From Brienomyrus brachyistius (Eukaryota; Chordata; Actinopteri; Osteoglossiformes; Mormyridae): a stretch of 64,000 nt of DNA. The stretch is taken from the NCBI RefSeq assembly GCF_023856365.1, contig NC_064555.1:11993754-12057753 (forward strand), given 5' to 3'. The number at the start of each line of letters is the position of its first letter. Position 1 is the stretch's first letter. The position numbers and the translations under genes were made by a program. Below, piece after piece: positions 18,621 through 33,234 of this stretch. The notes under the pieces are model-generated. The model worked only from the letters and a program-made list of their open reading frames with translations, was not told the origin of the DNA and searched no databases.

Positions 18621-19527
18621 CGCTTTGCTGAGCCATAGGCCAGGCGCTATATCACAAGGACGCCTTTACTCCCCGTCCTTATTAAAATATCACCACAGAC
18701 AAGTACAGAATTCAATTTCTTCCCCTAATGGAAATATGGCTCTTAGTGATCACTGGTTAAAATAATGATAGATCATTGCGATTTTACACAGTCACCGCCC
18801 ATGGAACCTTGCTGAGGACAATTCATATGTGGTGACCATTATATCAAATGAAAATGCACTGGCAAAAGACTTTTTTTCAATATGCTACATTTCACATATA
18901 CGAAGCTTGCACTCATTTCATCAGATATGCTTTGTTCGTTAGACTCGTCATTTTTCAGTTGATATCGGTCGCTTTCTGAAATGTAAAAATACACCTACTG
19001 GACGACAGTTCCAAAACGAATTTGCAACTGGCACATCGCGGATCCGGCTTCGCAAAGCTTAACCAAGTACGTTCTAAACGGCGCGATAATTAGGAAAATC
19101 AAAGCGAGAGAGGATCATCCGAACAGAAATCAAACGATTCTTTCAATTTGCCATTGTGCAGTAATGAATTACACTGTGACCAATTGCTCTTTCAATTTTT
19201 GGCATATTTCCACCACTTGCCGCAAATTCCGTTGTTGTGATGTATTCACTAGTAAAACGCAGTTTTCCTTTCCTCTTATAATTTACACCTGTTCAACTAT
19301 AGTGATGGAAACGAGAACTTCGGGACATGCCATAGTTAATGCGTCATCATTGCTTCTAATTTCGAACGTATTGAGATTCTACCCGTCAAAAGTCGAAAAT
19401 CAGTATAACCACTGACAAAGAAGATGAGAAAGCGGAGACTGCTGAAAGGTAGAGGGTGCGTATTCAGAAAATTACGCAGTCACTTTGAAGTGAACGCTTA
19501 GAAACCAACGAGAGTGGGCCATACACC

Positions 19528-19598
19528 TGCCGTGACCCGGATTCGACCGGAGTTGCTGCGGCCACAATGCAGAGTACCGACCACTATACGATCACGGA
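19528..19598 (-). pseudogene. tRNA-His-like copy, unit 14, T-loop deletion
   Basis: 71 nt: one T of the T loop is lost (GGTCGAAT), G1 is T, G31 is A (anticodon-stem mismatch) and A21 is G. Anticodon GTG is kept. Very unlikely to give a working tRNA. Confidence 0.8.
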
Positions 19599-20505
19599 CG
19601 CTTTGCTGAGCCATAGGCCAGGCGCTATACCACATGGACGCCTTTCCTCCCCGTCCTTATAAAAATATCACCACAGACAAGTACAGTATTCAATTTCTTC
19701 CCCTAATGGAAATATGGCTCTTAGTGATCACTGGTTAAAATAATGATAGATCATTGCGATTTTACACAGTCACCGCCCATGGAACCTTGCTGAGGACAAT
19801 TCATATGTGGTGTCCATTATATCAAATGAAAATGCACTGGCAAAAGACTTTTTTTCAATATGCTACATTTCACATATACGAAGCTTGCACTCATTTCATC
19901 AGATATGCTTTGTTCGTTAGACTCGTCTTTTTTCAGTTGATATCGGTCGCTATCTGAAATGTAAAAATATACCTACTGGACGACAGTTCCAAAACGAATT
20001 TGCAACTGGCACATCGCGGATCCGGCTTCGCAAAGCTTAACCAAGTACGTTCTAAACGGCGCGATAATTAGGAAAATCAAAGCGAGAGAGGATCATCCGA
20101 ACAGAAATCAAACGATTCTTTCAATTTGCCATTGTGCAGTAATGAATTACACTGTGACCAATTGCTCTTTCAATTTTTGGCATATTTCCACCACTTGCCG
20201 CAAATTCCGTTGTTGTGATGTATTCACTAGTAAAACGCAGTTTTCCTTTCCTCTTATAATTTACACCTGTACAAATATAGTGATGGAAACGAGAACTTCG
20301 GGACATGCCCTAGTTAATGCGTCATCATTGCTTCTAATTTCGAACGTATTGAGATTCTACCCGTCAAAAGTCGAAAATCAGTATAACCACTGACAAAGAA
20401 GATGAGAAAGCGGAGACTGCTGAAAGGTAGAGGGTGCGTATTCAGAAAATTACGCAGTCATTTTGAAGTGAACGCTTAGAAACAAACGAGAGTGGGCCAT
20501 ACACC

Positions 20506-20576
20506 TGCCGTGACCCGGATTCGACCGGAGTTGCTGCGGCCACAATGCAGAGTACCGACCACTATACGATCACGGA
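20506..20576 (-). pseudogene. tRNA-His-like copy, unit 15, T-loop deletion
   Basis: Same four defects as unit 14: T-loop deletion, G1 to T, G31 to A and A21 to G. Confidence 0.8.
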
Positions 20577-21483
20577 CGCTTTGCTGAGCCATAGGCCAGG
20601 CGCTATACCACAAGGACGCCTTTCCACCCCGTCCTTATTAAAATATCACCACAGACAAGTACAGAATTCAATTTCTTCCCCTAATGGAAATATGGCTCTT
20701 AGTGATCACTGGTTAAAATAATGATAGATCATTGCGATTTTACACAGTCACCGCCCATGGAACCTTGCTGAGGACAATTCATATGTGGTGTCCATTATAT
20801 CAAATGAAAATGCACTGGCAAAAGACTTTTTTTCAATATGCTACATTTCACATATACGAAGCTTGCACTCATTTCATCAGATATGCTTTGTTCGTTAGAC
20901 TCGTCTTTTTTCAGTTGATATCGGTCGCTATCTGAAATGTAAAAATATACCTACTGGACGACAGTTCCAAAACGAATTTGCAACTGGCACATCGCGGATC
21001 CGGCTTCGCAAAGCTTAACCAAGTACATTCTAAACGGCGCGATAATTAGGAAAAGCAAAGCGAGAGAGGATCATCCGAACAGAAATCAATGTATTCTTTC
21101 AATTTGCCATTGTGCAATAATGAGTTACACTGTGACCAATTGCTCTTTCAAATTTTGGCATATTTCCACCAATCGCCGCAAATTCCGTTGTTATGATGTA
21201 TTCACTAGTAAAACGCAGTTTTCCTTTCTTCTTATAATTTACACATGTTCAACTATAGTGATGGAAACGAGAACTTCGGGACATGCCCTAGTTAATGCGT
21301 CATCATTGCTTCTAATTCCGAACGTATTGAGATTCTACCCGTCAAAAGTCGAAAATCAGTATAACCACTGACAAAGAACATGAGAAAGCGGAGACTGCTG
21401 AGAGGTAGAGGGTGCGTATTCAGAAAATTACGCAGTCACTTGGACGTGAACGCTTAGAAACCAACAAGAGGGGGCTATACACC

Positions 21484-21555
21484 TGCCGTGACCCGGATTC
21501 GAACCGGGGTTGCTGCGGCCACAACGCAGAGTACTGACCACTATACGATCACGGC
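21484..21555 (-). tRNA. tRNA-His (GTG), unit 16, majority sequence
   Basis: Identical over 72 nt, between two broken neighbours. Confidence 0.94.
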
Positions 21556-22462
21556 CGCTTTGCTGAGCCATAGGCCAGGCGCTATATCACAAGGACGCCT
21601 TTACTCCCCGTCCTTATTAAAATATCACCACAGACAAGTACAGAATTCAATTTCTTCCCCTAATGAAAATATGGCTCTTAGTGATCACTGGTTAAAATAA
21701 TGATAGATCATTGCGATTTTACACAGTCACCGCCCATGGAACCTTGCTGAGGACAATTCATATGTGGTGACCATTATATCAAATGAATATGCACTGGCAA
21801 AAGACTTTTTTTCAATATGCTACATTTCACATATACGAAGCTTGCACTCATTTCATCAGATATGCTTTGTTCGTTAGACTCGTCATTTTTCAGTTGATAT
21901 CGGTCGCTTTCTGAAATGTAAAAATACACCTACTGGACGACAGTTCCAAAACGAATTTGCAACTGGCACATCGCGGATCCGGCTTCGCAAAGCTTAACCA
22001 AGTACGTTCTAAACGGCGCGATAATTAGGAAAATCAAAGCGAGAGAGGATCATCCGAACAGAAATCAAACGATTCTTTCAATTTGCCATTGTGCAGTAAT
22101 GAATTACACTGTGACCAATTGCTCTTTCAATTTTTGGCATATTTCCACCACTTGCCGCAAATTCCGTTGTTGTGATGTATTCACTAGTAAAACGCAGTTT
22201 TCCTTTCCTCTTATAATTTACACCTGTACAAATATAGTGATGGAAACGAGAACTTCGGGACATGCCCTAGTTAATGCGTCATCATTGCTTCTAATTTCGA
22301 ACGTATTGAGATTCTACCCGTCAAAAGTCGAAAATCAGTATAACCACTGACAAAGAAGATGAGAAAGCGGAGACTGCTGAAAGGTAGAGGGTGCGTATTC
22401 AGAAAATTACGCAGTCATTTTGAAGTGAACGCTTAGAAACCAACGAGAGTGGGCCATACACC

Positions 22463-22533
22463 TGCCGTGACCCGGATTCGACCGGAGTTGCTGCGGCCAC
22501 AACGCAGAGTACTGACCACTATACGATCACGGA
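22463..22533 (-). pseudogene. tRNA-His-like copy, unit 17, T-loop deletion
   Basis: 71 nt with the T-loop deletion and G1 to T, but the anticodon arm is the majority form. It looks like a mosaic between a unit 14/15-type copy and a normal one. Confidence 0.78.
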
Positions 22534-23440
22534 CGCTTTGCTGAGCCATAGGCCAGGCGCTATACCACATGGACGCCTTTCCTCCCCGTCCTTATAAAAA
22601 TATCACCACAGACAAGTACAGTATTCAATTTCTTCCCCTAATGGAAATATGGCTCTTAGTGATCACTGGTTAAAATAATGATAGATCATTGCGATTTTAC
22701 ACAGTCACCGCCCATGGAACCTTGCTGAGGACAATTCATATGTGGTGACCATTATATCAAATGAAAATGCACTGGCAAAAGACTTTTTTTCAATATGCTA
22801 CATTTCACATATACGAAGCTTGCACTCATTTCATCAGATATGGTTTGTTCGTTAGACTCGTCTTTTTTCAGTTGATATCGGTCGCTATCTGAAATGTAAA
22901 AATATACCTACTGGACGACAGTTCCAAAACGAATTTGCAACTGGCACATCGCGGATCCGGCTTCGCAAAGCTTAACCAAGTACATTCTAAACGGCGCGAT
23001 AATTAGGAAAAGCAAAGCGAGAGAGGATCATCCGAACAGAAATCAATGTATTCTTTCAATTTGCCATTGTGCAATAATGAGTTACACTGTGACCAATTGC
23101 TCTTTCAAATTTTGGCATATTTCCACCAATCGCCGCAAATTCCGTTGTTATGATGTATTCACTAATAAAACGCAGTTTTCCTTTCTTCTTATAATTTACA
23201 CATGTTCAACTATAGTGATGGAAACGAGAACTTCGGGACATGCCCTAGTTAATGCGTCATCATTGCTTCTAATTTCGAACGTATTGAGATTCTACCCGTC
23301 AAAAGTCGAACATCAGTGTAACCACTGACAAAGAACATGAAAAAGCGGAGACTGCTGAAAGGTAGAGGGTGCGTATTCAGAAAATTACGCAGTCACTTTG
23401 AAGTGAACGCTTAGAAACCAACAAGAGTGGGCTATACACC

Positions 23441-23512
23441 TGCCGTGACACGGATTCGAACCGGGGTTGCGGCGGCCACAACGCAGAGTACTGACCACTA
23501 TACGATCACGGC
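23441..23512 (-). tRNA. tRNA-His (GTG), unit 18, two stem mismatches
   Basis: A42 to C breaks an anticodon-stem pair, and one T-stem pair is lost (CCGTG instead of CCGGG). Possibly non-functional. Confidence 0.68.
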
Positions 23513-24419
23513 CGCTTTGCTGAGCCATAGGCCAGGCGCTATACCACAAGGGCGCCTTTCCTCCCCGTCCTTATTAAAATATCACAACCGACAAGTACAG
23601 TATTCAATTTCTTCCCCTAATGGAAATATGGCTCTTAGTGATCACTGGTTAAAATAATGATAGATCATTGCGATTTTACACAGTCACCGCCCATGGAATC
23701 TCGCAGAGGACAATTCATATGTGGTGTCCATTATATCAAATGAAAATGCACTGGCAAAAGACTTTTTTTCAATATGCTACATTTCACATATACGAAGCTT
23801 GCACTCATTTCATCAGATATGCTTTGTTCGTTAGACTCGTCTTTTTTCAGTTGATATCGGTCGCTATCTGAAATGTAAAAATACACCTACTGGACGACAG
23901 TTCCAAAACGAATTTGCAACTGGCACATCGCGGATCCGGCTTCGCAAAGCTTAACCAAGTACATTCTAAACGGCGCGATAATTAGGAAAATCAAAGCGAG
24001 AGAGGATCATCCGAACAGAAATCAAACGATTCTTTCAATTTGTCATTGTGCAGTAATGAGTTACACTGTGACCAATTGCACTTTCAATTTTTGGCATATT
24101 TCCACCAATCGCCGCAAATTCCGTTGTTATGATGTATTCACTAGTAAAACGCAGTTTTCCTTTCCTCTTATAATTTACACCTGTTCAACTATAGTGATGG
24201 AAAGGAGAACTTCGGGACATGCCCTAGTTAATGCGTCATCATTGCTTCTAATTTCGAACGTATTGAGATTCTACCCGTCAAAAGTCGAAAATCAGTATAA
24301 CCACTGACAAAGAAGATGAGAAAGCGGAGACTGCTGAAAGGTAGAGGGTGCGTATTCAGAAAATTACACAGTCACTTGGAAGTGAACGCTTAGAAACCAA
24401 CAAGAGTGGGCCATACACC

Positions 24420-24491
24420 TGCCGTGACCCGGATTCGAACCGGGGTAGCTGCGGCCACAACGCAGAGTACTGACCACTATACGATCACGGC
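24420..24491 (-). tRNA. tRNA-His (GTG), unit 19
   Basis: One change in the variable loop (CAACC to CTACC); stems intact, probably functional. Confidence 0.88.
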
Positions 24492-25398
24492 CGCTTTGCT
24501 GAGCCATAGGCCAGGCGCTATATCACAAGGACGCCTTTACTCCCCGTCCTTATTAAAATATCACCACCGACAAGTACAGTATTCAATTTCTTCCCCTAAT
24601 GGAAATATGGCTCTTAGTGATCACTGGTTAAAATAATGATAGATCATTGCGATTTTACACAGTCACCGCCCATGGAACCTTGCTGAGGACAATTCATATG
24701 TGGTGACCATTATATCAAATGAAAATGCACTGGCAAAAGACTTTTTTTCAATATGCTACATTTCACATATACGAAGCTTGCACTCATTTCATCAGATATG
24801 GTTTGTTCGTTAGACTCGTCTTTTTTCAGTTGATATCGGTCGCTATCTGAAATGTAAAAATATACCTACTGGACGACAGTTCCAAAACGAATTTGCAACT
24901 GGCACATCGCGGATCCGGCTTCGCAAAGCTTAACCAAGTACATTCTAAACGGCGCGATAATTAGGAAAAGCAAAGCGAGAGAGGATCATCCGAACAGAAA
25001 TCAATGTATTCTTTCAATTTGCCATTGTGCAATAATGAGTTACACTGTGACCAATTGCTCTTTCAAATTTTGGCATATTTCCACCAATCGCCGCAAATTC
25101 CGTTGTTATGATGTATTCACTAATAAAACGCAGTTTTCCTTTCTTCTTATAATTTACACATGTTCAACTATAGTGATGGAAACGAGAACTTCGGGACATG
25201 CCCTAGTTAATGCGTCATCATTGCTTCTAATTTCGAACGTATTGAGATTCTACCCGTCAAAAGTCGAACATCAGTGTAACCACTGACAAAGAACATGAAA
25301 AAGCGGAGACTGCTGAAAGGTAGAGGGTGCGTATTCAGAAAATTACGCAGTCACTTTGAAGTGAACGCTTAGAAACCAACAAGAGTGGGCTATACACC

Positions 25399-25470
25399 TG
25401 CCGTGACCCGGATTCGAACCGGGGTTGCGGCGGCCACAACGCAGAGTACTGACCACTATACGATCACGGC
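25399..25470 (-). tRNA. tRNA-His (GTG), unit 20, anticodon-stem mismatch
   Basis: A42 to C as in unit 18, but with a normal T-stem. Confidence 0.75.
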
Positions 25471-26377
25471 CGCTTTGCTGAGCCATAGGCCAGGCGCTAT
25501 ACCACAAGGGCGCCTTTCCTCCCCGTCCTTATTAAAATATCACAACCGACAAGTACAGTATTCAATTTCTTCCCCTAATGGAAATATGGCTCTTAGTGAT
25601 CACTGGTTAAAATAATGATAGATCATTGCGATTTTACACAGTCACCGCCCATGGAATCTCGCAGAGGACAATTCATATGTGGTGTCCATTATATCAAATG
25701 AAAATGCACTGGCAAAAGACTTTTTTTCAATATGCTACATTTCACATATACGAAGCTTGCACTCATTTCATCAGATATGCTTTGTTCGTTAGACTCGTCT
25801 TTTTTCAGTTGATATCGGTCGCTATCTGAAATGTAAAAATACACGTACTGGACGACAGTTCCAAAACGAATTTGCAACTGGCACATCGCGGATCCGGCTT
25901 CGCAAAGCTTAACCAAGTACATTCTAAACGGCGCGATAATTAGGAAAATCAAAGCGAGAGAGGATCATCCGAACAGAAATCAAACGATTCTTTCAATTTG
26001 TCATTGTGCAGTAATGAGTTACACTGTGACCAATTGCACTTTCAATTTTTGGCATATTTCCACCAATAGCCGCAAATTCCGTTGTTATGATGTATTCACT
26101 AGTAAAACGCAGTTTTCCTTTCCTCTTATAATTTACACCTGTTCAACTATAGTGATGGAAAGGAGAACTTCGGGACATGCCCTAGTTAATGCGTCATCAT
26201 TGCTTCTAATTTCGAACGTATTGAGATTCTACCCGTCAAAAGTCGAAAATCAGTATAACCACTGACAAAGAAGATGAGAAAGCGGAGACTGCTGAAAGGT
26301 AGAGGGTGCGTATTCAGAAAATTACACAGTCACTTGGAAGTGAACGCTTAGAAACCAACAAGAGTGGGCCATACACC

Positions 26378-26449
26378 TGCCGTGACCCGGATTCGAACCG
26401 GGGTAGCTGCGGCCACAACGCAGAGTACTGACCACTATACGATCACGGC
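26378..26449 (-). tRNA. tRNA-His (GTG), unit 21
   Basis: Same variable-loop change as unit 19. Confidence 0.88.
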
Positions 26450-27356
26450 CGCTTTGCTGAGCCATAGGCCAGGCGCTATATCACAAGGACGCCTTTACTC
26501 CCCGTCCTTATTAAAATATCACCACAGACAAGTACAGAATTCAATTTCTTCCCCTAATGGAAATATGGCTCTTAGTGATCACTGGTTAAAATAATGATAG
26601 ATCATTGCGATTTTACACAGTCACCGCCCATGGAACCTTGCTGAGGACAATTCATATGTGGTGACCATTATATCAAATGAAAATGCACTGGCAAAAGACT
26701 TTTTTTCAATATGCTACATTTCACATATACGAAGCTTGCACTCATTTCATCAGATATGCTTTGTTCGTTAGACTCGTCTTTTTTCAGTTGATATCGGTCG
26801 CTTTCTGAAATGTAAAAATACACGTACTGGACGACAGTTCCAAAACGAATTTGCAACTGGCACATCGCGGATCCGGCTTCGCAAAGCTTAACCAAGTACA
26901 TTCTAAACGGCGCGATAATTAGGAAAATCAAAGCGAGAGAGGATCATCCGAACAGAAATCAATGCATTCTTTCAATTTGCCATTGTGCAATAATGAGTTA
27001 CACTGTGACCAATTGCTCTTTCAAATTTTGGCATATTTCCACCAATCGCCGCAAATTCCGTTGTTATGATGTATTCACTAGTAAAACGCAGTTTTCCTTT
27101 CCTCTTATAATTTACACCTGTTCAACTATAGTGATGAAAATGAGCACTTCGGGACTTGCCCTAGTTAATGCGTCTTGATTGCTTCTAATTTCGAACGTAT
27201 TGAGATTCTACCCGTCAAAAGTCGAACATCAGTATAACCACTGACAATGAAGATGAGAAAGCGGAGACTGCTGAAAGGTAGAGGGTGCGTATTCAGAAAA
27301 TTACGCGGTCACTTGGAAGTGAACGCTTAGAAACCAACGAGAGTGGGCCATACACC

Positions 27357-27428
27357 TGCCGTGACCCGGATTCGAACCGGGGTTGCTGCGGCCACAACGC
27401 AGAGTACTGACCACTATACGATCACGGC
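27357..27428 (-). tRNA. tRNA-His (GTG), unit 22, majority sequence
   Basis: Identical over 72 nt. First unit with the CGCGGTCACTT form of the downstream hairpin. Confidence 0.94.
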
Positions 27429-28335
27429 CGCTTTGCTGAGCCATAGGCCAGGCGCTATATCACAAGGACGCCTTTACTCCCCGTCCTTATTAAAATATCA
27501 CCACAGCCAAGTACAGAATTCAATTTCTTCCCCTAATGGAAATATGGCTCTTAGTGATCACTGGTTAAAATAATGATAGATCATTGCGATTTTACACAGT
27601 CACCGCCCATGGAACCTTGCTGAGGACAATTCATATGTGGTGACCATTATATCAAATGAAAATGCACTGGCAAAAGACTTTTTTTCAATATGCTACATTT
27701 CACATATACGAAGCTTGCACTCATTTCATCAGATATGCTTTGTTCGTTAGACTCGTCTTTTTTCAGTTGATATCGGTCGCTTTCTGAAATGTAAAAATAC
27801 ACGTACTGGACGACAGTTCCAAAACGAATTTGCAACTGGCACATCGCGGATCCGGCTTCGCAAAGCTTAACCAAGTACATTCTAAACGGCGCGATAATTA
27901 GGAAAATCAAAGCGAGAGAGGATCATCCGAACAGAAATCAATGCATTCTTTCAATTTGCCATTGTGCAATAATGAGTTACACTGTGACCAATTGCTCTTT
28001 CAAATTTTGGCATATTTCCACCAATCGCCGCAAATTCCGTTGTTATGATGTATTCACTAGTAAAACGCAGTTTTCCTTTCCTCTTATAATTTACACCTGT
28101 TCAACTATAGTGATGGAAACGAGAACTTCGGGACATGCCCTAGTTAATACGTCATCTTTGCTTCTAATTTCGAACGTATTGAGATTCTACCCGTCAAAAG
28201 TCGAACATCAGTGTAACCACTGACAAAGAAGATTAGAAAGCGGAGACTGCTGAAAGGTAGAGGGTGCGTATTCAGAAAATTACGCGGTCACTTGGAAGTG
28301 AACGCTTAGAAACCAACGAGAGTGGGCCATACACC

Positions 28336-28407
28336 TGCCGTGACCCGGATTCGAACCGATGTTGCTGCGGCCACAACGCAGAGTACTGACCACTATACGA
28401 TCACGGC
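28336..28407 (-). tRNA. tRNA-His (GTG), unit 23, weakened T-stem
   Basis: T-stem 5' strand reads ATCGG against CCGGG, giving one mismatch and one T-G wobble at the base of the stem; the B box is intact. Confidence 0.8.
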
Positions 28408-29316
28408 CGCTTTGCTGAGCCATAGGCCAGGCGCTATATCACAAGGACGCCTTTACTCCCCGTCCTTATTAAAATATCACCACAGACAAGTACAGAATTC
28501 AATTTCTTCCCCTAATGGAAATATGGCTCTTAGTGATCACTGGTTAAAATAATGATAGATCATTGCGATTTTACACAGTCACCGCCCATGGAACCTTGCT
28601 GAGGACAATTCATATGTGGTGACCATTATATCAAATGAAAATGCACTGGCAACAGACTTTTTTTTCAATATGCTAGATTTCATATACACAAAGTTTGCAC
28701 TCATTTCATCAGATATGCTTTGTTCGTTAGAATCGTCTTTTTTTCAGTTGATATTGGTCCCTTTCTGAAATGTAAAAATACACGTACTGGACGACAGTTC
28801 CAAAACGAATTTGCAACTGGCACATCGCGGATCCGGCTTCGCAAAGCTTAACCAAGTACATTCTAAACGGCGCGATAATTAGGAAAAACAAAGCGAGAGA
28901 GGATCATCCGAACAGAAATCAATGCATTCTTTCAATTTGCCATTGTGCAACAATGAGTTACACTGTGACCAATTGCTCTTTCAAATTTTGGCATATTTCC
29001 ACCAATCGCCGCAAATTCCGTTGTTATGATGTATTCACTAGTAAAACGCAGTTTTCCTTTCCTCTTATAATTTACACCTGTTCAACTATAGTGATGAAAA
29101 TGAGCACTTCGGGACTTGCCCTAGTTAATGCGTCTTGATTGCTTCTAATTTCGAACGTATTGAGATTCTACCCGTCAAAAGTCGAACATCAGTATAACCA
29201 CTGACAATGAAGATGAGAAAGCGGAGACTGCTGAAAGGTAGAGGGTGCGTATTCAGAAAATTACGCGGTCACTTGGAAGTGAACGCTTAGAAACCAACGA
29301 GAGTGGGCCATACACC

Positions 29317-29388
29317 TGCCGTGACCCGGATTCGAACCGGGGTTGCTGCGGCCACAACGCAGAGTACTGACCACTATACGATCACGGC
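29317..29388 (-). tRNA. tRNA-His (GTG), unit 24, majority sequence
   Basis: Identical over 72 nt. Confidence 0.94.
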
Positions 29389-30295
29389 CGCTTTGCTGAG
29401 CCATAGGCCAGGCGCTATATCACAAGGACGCCTTTACTCCCCGTCCTTATTAAAATATCACCACAGACAAGTACAGAATTCAATTTCTTCCCCTAATGGA
29501 AATATGGCTCTTAGTGATCACTGGTTAAAATAATGATAGATCATTGCGATTTTACACAGTCACCGCCCATGGAACCTTGCTGAGGACAATTCATATGTGG
29601 TGACCATTATATCAAATGAAAATGCACTGGCAAAAGACTTTTTTTCAATATGCTACATTTCACATATACGAAGCTTGCACTCATTTCATCAGATATGCTT
29701 TGTTCGTTAGACTCGTCTTTTTTCAGTTGATATCGGTCGCTTTCTGAAATGTAAAAATACACGTACTGGACGACAGTTCCAAAACGAATTTGCAACTGGC
29801 ACATCGCGGATCCGGCTTCACAAAGCTTAACCAAGTACATTCTAAACGGCGCGATAATTAGGAAAATCAAAGCGAGAGAGGATCATCCGAACAGAAATCA
29901 ATGCATTCTTTCAATTTGACATTGTGCAATAATGAGTTACACTGTGACCAATTGCTCTTTCAAATTTTGGCATATTTCCACCAATCGCCGCAAATTCCGT
30001 TGTTATGATGTATTCACTAGTAAAACGCAGTTTTCCTTTCCTCTTATAATTTACACCTGTTCAACTATAGTGATGAAAATGAGCACTTCGGGACTTGCCC
30101 TAGTTAATGCGTCTTGATTGCTTCTAATTTCGAACGTATTGAGATTCTACCCGTCAAAAGTCGAACATCAGTATAACCACTGACAATGAAGATGAGAAAG
30201 CGGAGACTGCTGAAAGGTAGAGGGTGCGTATTCAGAAAATTACGCGGTCACTTGGAAGTGAACGCTTAGAAACCAACGAGAGTGGGCCATACACC

Positions 30296-30367
30296 TGCCG
30301 TGACCCGGATTCGAACCGGGGTTGCTGCGGCCACAACGCAGAGTACTGACCACTATACGATCACGGC
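30296..30367 (-). tRNA. tRNA-His (GTG), unit 25, majority sequence
   Basis: Identical over 72 nt. Confidence 0.94.
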
Positions 30368-31274
30368 CGCTTTGCTGAGCCATAGGCCAGGCGCTATATC
30401 ACAAGGACGCCTTTACTCCCCGTCCTTATTAAAATATCACCACAGACAAGTACAGAATTCAATTTCTTCCCCTAATGGAAATATGGCTCTTAGTGATCAC
30501 TGGTTAAAATAATGATAGATCATTGCGATTTTACACAGTCACCGCCCATGGAACCTTGCTGAGGACAATTCATATGTGGTGACCATTATATCAAATGAAA
30601 ATGCACTGGCAAAAGACTTTTTTTCAATATGCTACATTTCACATATACGAAGCTTGCACTCATTTCATCAGATATGCTTTGTTCGTTAGACTCGTCTTTT
30701 TTCAGTTGATATCGGTCGCTTTCTGAAATGTAAAAATACACGTACTGGACGACAGTTCCAAAACGAATTTGCAACTGGCACATCGCGGATCCGGCTTCGC
30801 AAAGCTTAACCAAGTACATTCTAAACGGCGCGATAATTAGGAAAATCAAAGCGAGAGAGGATCATCCGAACAGAAATCAATGCATTCTTTCAATTTGCCA
30901 TTGTGCAATAATGAGTTACACTGTGACCAATTGCTCTTTCAAATTTTGGCATATTTCCACCAATCGCCGCAAATTCCGTTGTTATGATGTATTCACTAGT
31001 AAAACGCAGTTTTCCTTTCCTCTTATAATTTACACCTGTTCAACTATAGTGATGGAAACGAGAACTTCGGGACATGCCCTAGTTAATACGTCATCTTTGC
31101 TTCTAATTTCGAACGTATTGAGATTCTACCCGTCAAAAGTCGAACATCAGTGTAACCACTGACAATGAAGATGAGAAAGCGGAGACTGCTGAAAGGTAGA
31201 GGGTGCGTATTCAGAAAATTACGCGGTCACTTGGAAGTGAACGCTTAGAAACCAACGAGAGTGGGCCATACACC

Positions 31275-31346
31275 TGCCGTGACCCGGATTCGAACCGGGG
31301 TTGCTGCAGCCACAACGCAGAGTACTGACCACTATACGATCACGGC
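31275..31346 (-). tRNA. tRNA-His (GTG), unit 26, C39 to T
   Basis: C39 to T turns the last anticodon-stem pair into a G31-T39 wobble; likely tolerated. The 5' flank has GCCGTAGGCC instead of GCCATAGGCC, always linked to this allele. Confidence 0.88.
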
Positions 31347-32253
31347 CGCTTTGCTGAGCCGTAGGCCAGGCGCTATACCACAAGGACGCATTTCCTCCCT
31401 GTCCTTATTAAAATATCACCACCGACAAGTACAGTATTCAATATCTTCCCCTAATGGAAATATGGCTCTTAGTGATCACTGGTTAAAATAATGATAGATC
31501 ATTGCGATTTTACACAGTCACCGCCCATGGAATCTCGCAGAGGACAATTCATATGTGGTGTCCATTATATCAAATGAAAATTCACTGGCAAAAGACTTTT
31601 TTTCAATATGCTACATTTCACATATACGAAGCTTGCACTCATTTCATCAGATATGCTTTGTTCGTTAGACTCGTCTTTTGTCAGTTGATATCGGTCGCTT
31701 TCTGAAATGTAAAAATACACGTACTGGACGACAGTTCCAAAACGAATTTGCAACTGGCACATCGCGGATCCGGCTTCGCAAAGCTTAACCAAGTACATTC
31801 TAAACGGCGCGATAATTAGGAAAAACAAAGCGAGAGAGGATCATCCGAACAGAAATCAATGCATTCTTTCAATTTGCCATTGCGCAATAATGAGTTACAC
31901 TGTGACCAATTGCGCTTTCAAATTTTGGCATATTTCCACCAATCGCCGCAAATTCCGTTGTTATGATGTATTCACTAGTAAAACGCAGTTTTCCTTTCCT
32001 CTTATAATTTACGCCTGTTCAACTATAGTGACGGAAACGAAAACTTCGGGACATGCCCTAGTTAATGCGTCATCTTTGCTTCTAATTCCGAACGTATTGA
32101 GATTCTACCCGTCAAAAGTCGAACATCAGTATAACCACTGACAATGAAGATGAGAAAGCGGAGACTGCTGAAAGGTAGAGGGTGCGTATTCAGAAAATTA
32201 CGCAGTCACTTGGAAGTGAACGCTTAGAAACCAACGAGAGTGGGCCATACACC

Positions 32254-32325
32254 TGCCGTGACCCAGATTCGAACCGGGGTTGCTGCGGCCACAACGCAGA
32301 GTACTGACTAATCTACGATCACGGC
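32254..32325 (-). pseudogene. tRNA-His-like copy, unit 27, D-arm destroyed
   Basis: The D-arm/A-box reads GTAGATTAGTC where functional copies have GTATAGTGGTC, so G18-G19 are lost. B box ends TCT instead of TCC. Anticodon GTG kept. Same allele in units 30 and 33. Confidence 0.75.
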
Positions 32326-33234
32326 CGCTTTGCTGAGCCATAGGCCAGGCGATATACCACAAGGACGCCTTTCCACCCCGTCCTTATTAAAATATCACCA
32401 CAGACAAGTACAGAATTCAATTTCTTCCCCTAATGGAAATATGGCTCTTAGTGATCACTGGTTAAAATAATGATAGATCATTGCGATTTTACACAGTCAC
32501 CGCCCATGGAACCTTGCTGAGGACAATTCATATGTGGTGACCATTATATCAAATGAAAATGCACTGGCAACAGACTTTTTTTTCAATATGCTAGATTTCA
32601 TATACACAAAGTTTGCACTCATTTCATCAGATATGCTTTGTTCGTTAGAATCGTCTTTTTTTCAGTTGATATTGGTCCCTTTCTGAAATGTAAAAATACA
32701 CGTACTGGACGACAGTTCCAAAACGAATTTGCAACTGGCACATCGCGGATCCGGCTTCGCAAAGCTTAACCAAGCACATTCTACACGGCGCGATAATTAG
32801 GAAAAACAAAGCGAGAGAGGATCATCCGAACAGAAATCAATGCATTCTTTCAATTTGCCATTGTGCAATAATGAGTTACACTGTGACCAATTGCTCTTTC
32901 AAATTTTGGCATATTTCCACCAATCGCCGCAAATTCCGTTGTTATGATGTATTCACTAGTAAAACGCAGTTTTCCTTTCCTCTTATAATTTACACCTGTT
33001 CAACTATAGTGATGAAAATGAGCACTTCGGGACTTGCCCTAGTTAATGCGTCTTGATTGCTTCTAATTTCGAACGTATTGAGATTCTACCCGTCAAAAGT
33101 CGAACATCAGTATAACCACTGACAATGAAGATGAGAAAGCGGAGACTGCTGAAAGGTAGAGGGTGCGTATTCAGAAAATTACGCGGTCACTTGGAAGTGA
33201 ACGCTTAGAAACCAACGAGAGTGGGCCATACACC

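Larger units (their letters stand above)
23077..26992. repeat. Duplicated two-unit block (units 18-19 and 20-21, period 1958 bp)
   Basis: Units 18 and 20 share CACTAATAAAACG and the GTTGCGGCGG tRNA change. Units 19 and 21 share TTTGTCATTGTG, ATTGCACTTTC and GGGGTAGCTG. Confidence 0.87.

Noticed and set aside
26668..26931. Recurring 87-codon minus-strand frame
   Set aside because: It is lost in type B units through the two extra Ts and a stop, and shows no domain or codon bias.
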